Source of the DNA: Anaeromyxobacter sp. PSR-1
Lineage (GTDB): Bacteria > Myxococcota > Myxococcia > Myxococcales > Anaeromyxobacteraceae
Length of the DNA stretch: 34,761 bases
NCBI RefSeq assembly: GCF_000964525.1
Contig: NZ_BAZG01000031.1
Span: forward strand, 1-34,761
Direction of reading: 5' to 3'
Shown here: positions 1 through 9,479 of the stretch, piece by piece
Layout of the letters: each line of letters opens with the position of its first letter
Position numbering within the stretch: position 1 is the first letter of the stretch
Notes under the pieces: generated by a model
What the model was told of the DNA's origin: nothing
What the model saw: the letters and a program-made list of their open reading frames with translations, nothing else
The model's database searches: none
Translations under genes and position numbers: made by a program

Positions 1-326
1 GGCCACGGGGTGGGCTCCGCCCACGCCTCCAGGAGCGCGCCGCCCGCGGTGCGGACCGGGAAGCGGATCCGGTCCTCCAGGCGGTCGGGCGCGCCCACCA
101 CGCGGCCGCGCACCTGCACCGCGCCGCCGGGGGGAGCGGCCGGCGGGACGCGCGCCGAGGCGGCGGCCAGCCAGCCGGCCGCCCCGAAGGCGAGCGGCGC
201 GAGGCGGGGGAGGAGCGCGAGCGGCAGGGCGCCCAGCGCGGCGGGCGGCACGGCGGCGCCCTCCAGCCCCAGGCCCACGCCCAGCGCCAGGCCGAGGGCC
301 GGCAGGAGCAGCGGGCGGCGCGTCAC
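1..326 (-). CDS. ComEC/Rec2-like DNA uptake protein, N-terminus only (partial)
   Basis: The reading frame runs off the left edge of the window; about 108 codons are visible. It starts with GTG at 326-324, preceded on the minus strand by GGAGG about 7 bases upstream. The protein begins VTRRPLLLPALGLALGVGLG, followed by a second very hydrophobic stretch (about residues 25-60). After this comes a soluble part containing VRGRVVGAPDRLEDRIRFPV, which resembles the small beta-rich domain near the N-terminus of ComEC/Rec2 family proteins. Members of that family form the inner-membrane channel for single-stranded DNA during natural transformation. The conserved channel and metallo-hydrolase parts would lie outside the window, so the family call is tentative. 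The gene is divergent from cdnL, with 194 bp between the two starts. Confidence 0.5.
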   Translation of the reverse strand, partial: MTRRPLLLPALGLALGVGLGLEGAAVPPAALGALPLALLPRLAPLAFGAAGWLAAASARVPPAAPPGGAVQVRGRVVGAPDRLEDRIRFPVRTAGGALLEAWAEPTPW

Positions 327-397
327 CGGGGCGCCTCCGCGGCCTGCGCACGCCCCATGACGCAGGCGGCCGTCCCAGGGAGGGCGTCGCGAATATG

Positions 398-411
398 CTC
401 GAAATTTCGAG
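398..411. promoter_or_regulatory. Perfect 14-bp palindrome next to the cdnL promoter
   Basis: CTCGAAATTTCGAG reads the same on both strands and stands out as an AT-rich core in a GC-rich region. It ends 5 bp before the -35 box of the cdnL promoter and lies between the divergent ComEC-like and cdnL starts. It could be an operator for a dimeric regulator of one or both genes. The symmetry is seen directly; the role is inferred. Confidence 0.55.
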
Positions 412-416
412 TGTTA

Positions 417-445
417 TTGACCGTGTCGGGGAGCTGTGGTAGTCT
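417..445 (+). promoter_or_regulatory. Housekeeping (sigma70-type) promoter of cdnL
   Basis: TTGACC at 417-422 (5 of 6 matches to the -35 consensus) is followed after exactly 17 bp by TAGTCT at 440-445, which keeps the key T1, A2 and T6 of the -10 element. Transcription would begin near 452, giving a leader of about 70 bases before the cdnL start at 521. Confidence 0.7.
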
Positions 446-520
446 CCCGCGACTAAGCTCCCGCCCCGTAGTCGACCCGTCCGGTCGGCCATCGGCACCG
501 GCGGTGGAGCGGAGGAAGGA

Positions 521-1036
521 ATGTCCGCAACGCAGGCTACTCAGGTCGCCCCGAATTTCAAGGTCGGGGACAAGGCCGTCTACCCCGGGCAGGGGGTCGG
601 CGAGGTCATGGGCATCGAGCACAAGGAGGTCGCCGGGCAGCGGCAGTCCTTCTACGTGCTCCGCATCCTGGAGAACGGGATGAAGATCATGATCCCCATG
701 AACAAGGTCGGCTCCGTCGGCCTGCGGGAGATCATCGGGGAGAAGGACGTCCGCCGGGTCTACGGGATCCTCCGGGAGAAGGAGGTCTCGGTGGACTCCA
801 CCACCTGGAACCGCCGCTACCGGGAGTACATGGACAAGATCAAGACCGGCAGCGTGTTCGAGATCGCCGAGGTGCTCCGCGACCTCTACCTGCTCCGGTC
901 GGACAAGGACCTCTCGTTCGGCGAGCGGAAGATGCTCGACACGGCGCGCTCGCTGCTCATCAAGGAGCTCGCCATCGCCAAGGCGTGCGACGAGCAGGAC
1001 GTCGAGGACGACCTGAAGAAGATCTTCAACTGTTGA
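521..1036 (+). CDS. cdnL: CarD/CdnL-family RNA polymerase-binding regulator
   Basis: This 171-residue protein binds the RNA polymerase beta subunit and stabilises open promoter complexes, notably at rRNA promoters; in myxobacteria the stand-alone form (CdnL) is essential. The N-terminal RNAP-interaction domain (about residues 12-75) is recognisable from FKVGDKAVYPGQGVGEVMGI and the following beta strands up to IMIPMNKVGSVGLREI. The rest is the helical DNA-binding domain, with WNRRYREYMDKIKTGSVFEI and SFGERKMLDTARSLLIKELA. Length matches CdnL (about 160-170 aa), and there is no C-terminal HMGA-like basic tail as in the longer Myxococcus CarD. The ATG is preceded by GGAGGAAGGA. It has its own promoter, and a hairpin follows at 1059-1088, so it may be transcribed largely on its own although ispDF follows on the same strand. 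Confidence 0.95.
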   Translation: MSATQATQVAPNFKVGDKAVYPGQGVGEVMGIEHKEVAGQRQSFYVLRILENGMKIMIPMNKVGSVGLREIIGEKDVRRVYGILREKEVSVDSTTWNRRYREYMDKIKTGSVFEIAEVLRDLYLLRSDKDLSFGERKMLDTARSLLIKELAIAKACDEQDVEDDLKKIFNC

Positions 1037-1058
1037 TCCCCCTCCGCGGGACCCGGGG

Positions 1059-1088
1059 CCGCCGCACGGACGGAAGTCCGCGCGGCGG
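1059..1088 (+). terminator. GNRA-capped hairpin after cdnL
   Basis: CCGCCGC-A-CGGAC pairs with GTCCG-C-GCGGCGG around a GGAA tetraloop: 12 base pairs with one internal mismatch. It lies 23 bases after the cdnL stop. There is no T-run after it, so it may be a weak or factor-assisted terminator or a 3'-end stabiliser. Confidence 0.5.
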
Positions 1089-1213
1089 TCGCGTCTCGGC
1101 GCGGATCGCTTGACGTCTGGGCCCGGGTGCGGCACGCGTCCGGGCGGTAGCAGGGGCGGTGCCAGCCGGCGCCGCGGGGACGGGCGGCGCGCGCGCCGCG
1201 AGGAGGCGACGAG

Positions 1214-2374
1214 GTGATCCGCGGCGAGCGCGTGATCGGGATCCTGGCGGCGGGCGGCTCGGGGCAGCGGGCCGGCGTCGCCAAGCAGTGGCTGGTGCTG
1301 GGCGGCGAGACGGTGCTGCGCCGCTCGGCGCGGGTGCTCGCGGCCTGCGACGCCGTGGACGGGCTCGTGGTGGTGGTGCCGCCCGGCGACGAGGCGCGCG
1401 GCGAGGCGGAGCTGGCCGGGCTGGGGAAGCCGGTGCGCGCCGTGACCGGCGGCGCGGCGCGGGCCGACTCGGTGCGGAACGGGCTCGCCGCCGCGGACGG
1501 CGCGGTGGTGCTCGTGCACGACGCCGCCCGGCCGTTCGCGAGCGCGGCGCTGGCGGGGCGGGTGGCCGAGGCCGCCGCGCGCGACGGCGCGGCGCTGGCG
1601 GCGCTCCCGGCCACCGACACGGTCAAGCGCGCCGACGCCGGCGCCGAGGTGCCGCGCGTCGTCGAGACGCTGGACCGCCGCACCGTGTGGCTGGCGCAGA
1701 CGCCGCAGGGCTTCCGCCGCGCGGTGCTCGAGCAGGCCTACGCCGCGGCCGGGCCGTCCGCCTCCGCGGCGACCGACGAGTGCGCGCTGGTCGAGGCGGC
1801 CGGGGCCCCGGTCACGCTGGTGCCGGGCGAGGCCGGGAACTTCAAGATCACCGGGCCGGACGACGTGCGCCGGGCCCGCGCGCTGCTCGAGGCGCCGGTC
1901 GCGACGGGCGTCGGCTACGACACCCACCGCTTCGCGCCGGGCCGCCGGCTCGTGCTCGGGGGCGTGGAGTTCGAGGGCGACGGGCTGCTCGGCCACTCCG
2001 ACGCCGACGTCTGCGCGCACGCCATCGGCGACGCCATCCTGGGCGCGGCCGGGCTCGGCGACCTGGGCCGGCACTTCCCCGACACCGACCCGCGCTGGAA
2101 GGGCGTCTCCTCGCTGGCGCTGCTCCGCGAGATCGCCGCGAAGGCGGCCGAGCGCGGCTGGCGGGTGGGCAACTGCGACGTGACGCTGGCCGCGAAGCGG
2201 CCGAAGATCGCGCCGCGCGCCGAGGAGATGCGCGCGCGGCTGGCCGGGGCGCTCGGGATCTCCCCGGCCCAGGTCAACGTGAAGGCCACCACCGGCGAGG
2301 GCATGGGCTTCGTCGGCCGCGAGGAGGGCGTCGCCGCGCACGCGATCGCCCTGCTGGTGCGCGCGGCCGGCTGA
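1214..2374 (+). CDS. ispDF: Bifunctional IspD/IspF enzyme of the MEP isoprenoid pathway
   Basis: One 386-residue protein carries two enzymes. Residues about 5-222 are IspD (2-C-methyl-D-erythritol 4-phosphate cytidylyltransferase), shown by LAAGGSGQRAGVAKQW, the VHDAARPF loop, and DTVKRAD. Residues about 232-386 are IspF (2,4-cyclodiphosphate synthase), shown by GVGYDTH, GHSDADV, FPDTDPRWKG and ATTGEGMGFVGREEG. The expected metal ligands are present as Asp236, His238 and His269. The IspE kinase step lies between these two reactions, so the fusion joins non-consecutive steps. Such fusions are known in alpha-, epsilon- and some delta-proteobacteria. The start is GTG with GAGGAGG about 8 bases upstream. 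cysS follows after 35 bp on the same strand, probably as an operon. Confidence 0.96.
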   Translation: MIRGERVIGILAAGGSGQRAGVAKQWLVLGGETVLRRSARVLAACDAVDGLVVVVPPGDEARGEAELAGLGKPVRAVTGGAARADSVRNGLAAADGAVVLVHDAARPFASAALAGRVAEAAARDGAALAALPATDTVKRADAGAEVPRVVETLDRRTVWLAQTPQGFRRAVLEQAYAAAGPSASAATDECALVEAAGAPVTLVPGEAGNFKITGPDDVRRARALLEAPVATGVGYDTHRFAPGRRLVLGGVEFEGDGLLGHSDADVCAHAIGDAILGAAGLGDLGRHFPDTDPRWKGVSSLALLREIAAKAAERGWRVGNCDVTLAAKRPKIAPRAEEMRARLAGALGISPAQVNVKATTGEGMGFVGREEGVAAHAIALLVRAAG

Positions 2375-2409
2375 GCCGGATCCCCGCCGACGAACGGGAC
2401 ACGACAGAG

Positions 2410-3855
<1,446 letters not shown>

Positions 3856-3885
3856 GGGCGGGACGCGCCGCGACGGCGCGCGCCC

Positions 3886-4077
3886 TCAGTCCTCGAGCGG
3901 CGGCTGCGGCCCGGGGATGATGCCGGCGATGTCCGGATCCTCGCCGGGCGCGAGCGGGTTCGACTCGCGGGTCGCCTTCTCGCGCTTGCGCTGCTCCTTC
4001 TTCTCTTCCTTGTGGCGCTGCTTGTCTCGCCGCGCCGCTTCCTTCTGCCGCTTGGTCGCTCCGGGGTGGAAGGCCAT
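3886..4077 (-). CDS. Small, highly charged conserved-looking protein (63 aa)
   Basis: I do not recognise a named family. The first 40 residues are almost entirely Lys, Arg, Glu and Gln (for example KRQKEAARRDKQRHKEEKKE) and would form a single long charged helix. The last 23 residues are Pro-, Gly- and acid-rich and end PGPQPPLED. A good Shine-Dalgarno sequence (GAAGGAG) lies about 9 bases before the ATG, which supports a real gene. It sits just downstream of the cold-shock gene on the same strand, beyond that gene's terminator. Terminator read-through or a promoter within 4078-4165 could express it. An RNA- or ribosome-associated role would suit its composition and neighbour but is only a guess. 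Confidence 0.65.
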   Translation of the reverse strand: MAFHPGATKRQKEAARRDKQRHKEEKKEQRKREKATRESNPLAPGEDPDIAGIIPGPQPPLED

Positions 4078-4116
4078 GGTGTGCGCTCCTTCGAGGTTGG
4101 GGGCCTAAAGCGCGAA

Positions 4117-4138
4117 GGCCCGGCCGAGCGGCCGGGCC
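4117..4138 (-). terminator. Terminator of the cold-shock gene
   Basis: On the minus strand GGCCCGGCC and GGCCGGGCC form a perfect 9-bp stem around the loop GCTC. It lies 28 bases past the stop codon and is followed by TTCGCGCTTT, a short T-rich stretch. This is a conventional intrinsic terminator, possibly leaky because the T-run is interrupted. Confidence 0.75.
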
Positions 4139-4165
4139 CCCACGACGTGCGACTCCGCCCGGCGG

Positions 4166-4369
4166 CTACGCCGCCCGGACGTTCGCGGCCTGCAGCCCCT
4201 TGGGGCCCTTCTTCACCTCGAACTCCACCCGCTGCCCTTCCTGCAGGCTGCGGAAGCCCTCGGCAACGATCGCGGTGTGGTGGACGAACACGTCCTCGCC
4301 GCCGCCGTCCTGGGAGATGAAGCCGAAGCCCTTCGCATCATTGAACCACTTCACAGTACCACTCGCCAT
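4166..4369 (-). CDS. Cold-shock domain protein (CspA family)
   Basis: A 67-residue single cold-shock domain that binds single-stranded RNA and DNA and melts secondary structure. The RNP1 motif KGFGFI and RNP2 motif VFVHH are intact, and the protein begins [19 protein letters not shown] chose the ATG at 4369 over the in-frame GTG at 4375, because the GGAAAGAAG Shine-Dalgarno sequence is about 7 bases from this ATG but touches the GTG. The gene has its own promoter with a leader of about 70 bases and a strong terminator, so it is monocistronic or nearly so. Whether it is cold-induced cannot be told from sequence; many csp genes are constitutive. Confidence 0.96.
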   Translation of the reverse strand: MASGTVKWFNDAKGFGFISQDGGGEDVFVHHTAIVAEGFRSLQEGQRVEFEVKKGPKGLQAANVRAA

Positions 4370-4447
4370 CTGCACACTTCTTTCCGTGTTCGTCCGGGAT
4401 GCACTTCCCGTCGGCCCCGAGCCGCGCCAGAGGCGTGGGACCCCTGT

Positions 4448-4476
4448 AACGTAGCCGCAGGGTGGTGAAAAGTCGA
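4448..4476 (-). promoter_or_regulatory. Promoter of the cold-shock gene
   Basis: Reading the minus strand, TCGACT (4476-4471, 4 of 6 to the -35 consensus) is followed after 17 bp by TACGTT (4453-4448), a TANNNT -10 element. Transcription would start near 4441, leaving a 5' leader of about 70 bases ahead of the ATG, as is common for csp mRNAs. Confidence 0.6.
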
Positions 4477-4502
4477 GCAGGTTCCAGGGGGACCGGGCCC
4501 GG

Positions 4503-5735
4503 CTAGTGCCAGGCCACCCCGCCCGCGAAGGGACAGGCGGCGATCGCGCAGGACCCGACGTTGCTGACGGTCGCGAGCCCCTTCATCGGGCTGCCGGCGT
4601 AGCACCAGACCGCCGCCTGGGTGCCCGTCTCCCGGCACAGGCAGAACGTGCCGCAGACCGTGTTCCCGTCGTAGGTCGTGCCCGTGGCGCTCCAGGCCAG
4701 GGCCGCGAGGACGGCCTGGGCCTGGGTGTGCTCGTCGAGGGCGCCGCAGTCGTAGTACGTCTGGCCGAAGCCGTTCTCGTGGGGGGTCTGGCAGGCGGTG
4801 CCGGACTCGCAGCAGCCGGTGCCCGGGCAGCAGGCCCCGCCGCACGCGAGCGGCGCGCCGGCCGGGCACAGGCAGCGGCCGCCGGTGCAGGCGGTCCCGG
4901 GCGCGCAGGCGGTCCCGCAGGTGCCGCAGTTCGCCGCGTCGGTCAGGAGGTCGGTGCAGACCGCGGCGCTCCCGGTCCCGCACACGACCTTGCCGGCCGG
5001 GCACGCGCAGGTCCCGTCCACGCAGGTCTGGCCGGCGGCGCAGGCGTGGCCGCACGTGCCGCAGTTCCTCTCGTCCAGCGCCAGGCTCACGCACGTCTGC
5101 GGCGAGCCGGTCACCGGGCAGACGTCGGGCAGGGCGTCCGGGCACTGGCAGCCCCCGCCCAGGCACACGTCGTTCGTGAGCGGGCAGACCGTCCCGCAGG
5201 CGCCGCAGTTCGTGGCGTCGATGCGGAGGTCGGTGCAGACCGCGCCGCAGGCGGTCCGCGGCGGGCTGCAGGTGCAGCTCCCGGCCGCGCAGTCCGGCGC
5301 CGGCTGCCCGCACGCCACGTCGCAGGCGCCGCAGTGGGCCGGGTTCACCTGGAGGTCCACGCACTCCGGCTTCGCGCCGGGGCACGCGGTCGCCCCCGCC
5401 GCGCAGGCGCAGGCGCCCCCGGCGCAGGTGCCGGGGCCGCAGGCGTGGCCGCAGGCGCCGCAGTTCGCCGCGTCGGTGGCCGGGTCCACGCACCGCCCGG
5501 CGCAGGGGATCTGCCCGGCCGGGCAGGCGCACGCGCCGGCGGTGCAGGCCGCCCCCGCCGCGCACGCGTGGAGGCAGGCGCCGCAGTGGATCGTGCTCGA
5601 CTGGAGGTCCACGCAGGTGCCGCCGCAGTCGGTCTGGCCGGCCGGGCACGACTTCTTCGTGCCCCCGTTGCAGGCTGCGAGCGCGAGCGCGAGGGCCAGG
5701 GGGACGGCGCGGACGGTGCGGGCGAGGGGGTGCAT
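4503..5735 (-). CDS. Cysteine-rich repeat lipoprotein (Stig1-like repeats)
   Basis: A 410-residue exported protein. Residues 1-21 are a lipoprotein signal peptide with lipobox LAAC and lipidated Cys22. Residues 30-289 are six tandem repeats of 40-47 residues: 30-70, 71-110, 111-155, 156-197, 198-244 and 245-289. Each has eight cysteines in the order C-x6/7-C-x3/8-C-x9-C-x2-C-x3-C-x4/6-C-x4-C, with recurring cores [13 protein letters not shown] and CACPAG. A partial seventh unit with a CC pair leads into a C-terminal domain (about 315-410) that lacks the repeat, has scattered cysteines and ends AGGVAWH. Similar repeats (called Stig1-like) occur in many myxobacterial surface proteins. The repeats are probably disulfide-stabilised outside the cell. 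Function is unknown; adhesion or surface coat is possible. A GGGAGG Shine-Dalgarno sequence precedes the ATG. Confidence 0.88.
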   Translation of the reverse strand: MHPLARTVRAVPLALALALAACNGGTKKSCPAGQTDCGGTCVDLQSSTIHCGACLHACAAGAACTAGACACPAGQIPCAGRCVDPATDAANCGACGHACGPGTCAGGACACAAGATACPGAKPECVDLQVNPAHCGACDVACGQPAPDCAAGSCTCSPPRTACGAVCTDLRIDATNCGACGTVCPLTNDVCLGGGCQCPDALPDVCPVTGSPQTCVSLALDERNCGTCGHACAAGQTCVDGTCACPAGKVVCGTGSAAVCTDLLTDAANCGTCGTACAPGTACTGGRCLCPAGAPLACGGACCPGTGCCESGTACQTPHENGFGQTYYDCGALDEHTQAQAVLAALAWSATGTTYDGNTVCGTFCLCRETGTQAAVWCYAGSPMKGLATVSNVGSCAIAACPFAGGVAWH

Positions 5736-5814
5736 GGGGGCCTCCCGGAACGGGGCTCCAGATTACTCTGGGTGGGAAGGGAAAGGGGGGCGCGGAGCGC
5801 GCGGCAAGCGGCCG

Positions 5815-5843
5815 CTGAACCCGTCGGGGAGGGCTGTTAGATT
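5815..5843 (+). promoter_or_regulatory. Probable leaderless promoter of uvrB
   Basis: CTGAAC (5815-5820) and TAGATT (5838-5843) are separated by 17 bp. The GTG start codon begins at 5850, 6 bases after the -10 hexamer, so transcription should start at or next to the start codon. No Shine-Dalgarno sequence precedes the GTG. Confidence 0.55.
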
Positions 5844-5849
5844 CCCGCG

Positions 5850-7949
<2,100 letters not shown>

Positions 7950-7990
7950 GCCCTCAGAGCGCGTGAATCAATCCGCGGACCGAGCCAGGC

Positions 7991-8043
7991 GGTCGAGACG
8001 CGAGCAGCGCGAGGCGCGACGACCGAGCATGCCCGTCGGCATG
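7991..8043. terminator. Tandem hairpins between convergent uvrB and the response regulator gene
   Basis: Two inverted repeats sit in the 168-bp convergent gap. GGTCG-AGA-CGCG (7991-8002) pairs with CGCG-A-CGACC (8015-8024). CATGCC (8028-8033) pairs with GGCATG (8038-8043) around CGTC. Neither has a T-run. They are placed to stop transcription from both sides. Nothing else is evident in this gap. Confidence 0.45.
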
Positions 8044-8117
8044 TGAGGGAGGAGCAACGACGCGATGCGACGCGGATCGGCCGCCGCGGCGACGGGAGGG
8101 GATTGGTTCACGTGCTC

Positions 8118-9479
8118 TCAGTCCTGGACGCCCCAGCGCTTCAGCTTGCGCCACAGGGTGGACTTGTCGATCCCGAGCGCCCGCGCCGCCTCGGCGCGCC
8201 GGCCCCCGCAGCGCTCCAGCACGCGCAGGACGTGCTCGCGCTCCGCGTCGTCCATGGCGAGCGGCCCGGGCGCCTCCGGCTCCGCGTCCTCCGGCGCCCC
8301 CGCGGCGCCGGCCAGCGAGGCCGCGGGGCCGACCAGCAGCGAGGCAGGCGACAGGAGCGGCCCGGGCTCGAGGATCAGGGCGCGCTCGATCACGTTCTCG
8401 AGCTCCCGGACGTTGCCGGGGTAGTCGTAGGCGGCGAGCTTGGCGAGCCCCTCCGGCGAGATCCCGGTGACGGCGGGGTTCACGTGCCGGTGCTTGCGCA
8501 GGAAGTGCCCGGCCAGCGCGGGGACGTCCTCGCGGCGCTCGCGCAGCGGCGGGATCGGCAGCGTCACCACGCCGAGCCGGTAGTACAGGTCCTGCCGGAA
8601 GCGCCCCTCGCGCGCGGCGCGCTCCAGGGGCTCGTTGGTGGCGGCGATCACGCGCACGTCCACCGGGATGGGCGCGGTGCCGCCCACCCGCTGCACCGTC
8701 CGCTCCTGCAGCACGCGCAGCAGCCGCACCTGGAACGCCGGCGTGGTCGCGCCGATCTCGTCGAGCAGGATGGTCCCGCCGTCCGCCGCCTCGAAGTACC
8801 CGGCGCGCCGGGTCACCGCGCCGGTGAACGCGCCGCGCTCGTGCCCGAACAGCTCGCTCTCCAGCAGCGTCGCCGAGAGCGCGCCGCAGTCGACCGGCAC
8901 GAACGCGCGCCCGGCCCGCGGGCTCCACGCGTGCAGCAGCCGGGCGAAGACCTCCTTCCCGACGCCGGTCTCGCCCTGGATCAGCACGGTCGAGTCGGTG
9001 CGCGCCGCCCGCCGGGCGATCTCCAGGAGCGGCGCCATGCGCGGGTGCGCCGACAGGACCACGCCCTCCGGGCCGCCGGGCGCCGCCGCCTCCTCCTGCA
9101 GCCGCACCCGGGCGACGAGGCGCCGCCGCTCCAGCGCGCGGTCGAGGCGGAGCGCCACGTCCTCCGGCTCGAACGGCTTCGCCAGGTAGTCCTCCGCGCC
9201 GCGCTTGATCGCCTCGACGGCGCTCGAGAGCGAGGAGTGGCCGGTGATCACGAACACCAGCACCTCGGGGTCGAGCTCGCGCGCCCGCGCCAGGACCTGG
9301 ATACCGTCCATGCCGGGCATCCGGAGGTCGGTGAGCACGGCGTCGGCGCCGTGATCGGCGAGGTGGCGCAGCGCCGCGGCGGGGTCGCCGAACGCGCGCA
9401 CCTCGTGCGCCGGGGAGAGCAGCCGCACCAGCACGCGCTGCGCGACCGGATCGTCGTCGACCACCAGCACGCGGGCCAT
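8118..9479 (-). CDS. NtrC-type sigma54-dependent response regulator
   Basis: A 453-residue activator of sigma54 promoters. The N-terminal receiver (1-120) has acidic residues Asp8-Asp10, phospho-acceptor Asp51 in LTDLRMPG and the conserved Lys in YLAKPFEP. The AAA+ domain follows, with Walker A GETGVGKE, the sigma54-contacting loop GAFTGA and Walker B GGTILLDEIG. The C-terminus is a Fis-type helix-turn-helix (AEAARALGIDKSTLWRKLKR). All the parts needed for sigma54 activation are present. Its ATG overlaps the TGA of the upstream kinase gene (TGATG), so the two are translationally coupled and almost certainly a cognate pair. Targets are unknown; the nearby cytochrome gene at 11605 is an obvious candidate, but I found no clear sigma54 site before it. 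Confidence 0.97.
   Translation of the reverse strand: MARVLVVDDDPVAQRVLVRLLSPAHEVRAFGDPAAALRHLADHGADAVLTDLRMPGMDGIQVLARARELDPEVLVFVITGHSSLSSAVEAIKRGAEDYLAKPFEPEDVALRLDRALERRRLVARVRLQEEAAAPGGPEGVVLSAHPRMAPLLEIARRAARTDSTVLIQGETGVGKEVFARLLHAWSPRAGRAFVPVDCGALSATLLESELFGHERGAFTGAVTRRAGYFEAADGGTILLDEIGATTPAFQVRLLRVLQERTVQRVGGTAPIPVDVRVIAATNEPLERAAREGRFRQDLYYRLGVVTLPIPPLRERREDVPALAGHFLRKHRHVNPAVTGISPEGLAKLAAYDYPGNVRELENVIERALILEPGPLLSPASLLVGPAASLAGAAGAPEDAEPEAPGPLAMDDAEREHVLRVLERCGGRRAEAARALGIDKSTLWRKLKRWGVQD

Noticed and set aside
323..2341. A 672-codon open frame on the minus strand
   Set aside because: It runs antisense through cdnL and ispDF, has low-complexity Arg/Ala/Gly/Val composition and no domain. 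Long antisense frames are expected at this GC content.
3945..3975. A tRNA T-arm-like segment (GGGTTCGACTC)
   Set aside because: No acceptor, D or anticodon arms can be drawn around it, and it lies within the coding sequence of the small charged protein.
4590..5650. Tandem DNA repeats that might be a CRISPR or minisatellite
   Set aside because: The periodicity is at protein level (8-Cys units of 40-47 residues); DNA units differ in length and sequence and keep the reading frame.
4506..5840. Plus-strand open frames of 372 and 444 codons opposite the Cys-rich lipoprotein
   Set aside because: Antisense shadows of the repeats; the minus-strand frame has a Shine-Dalgarno sequence, signal peptide and lipobox.
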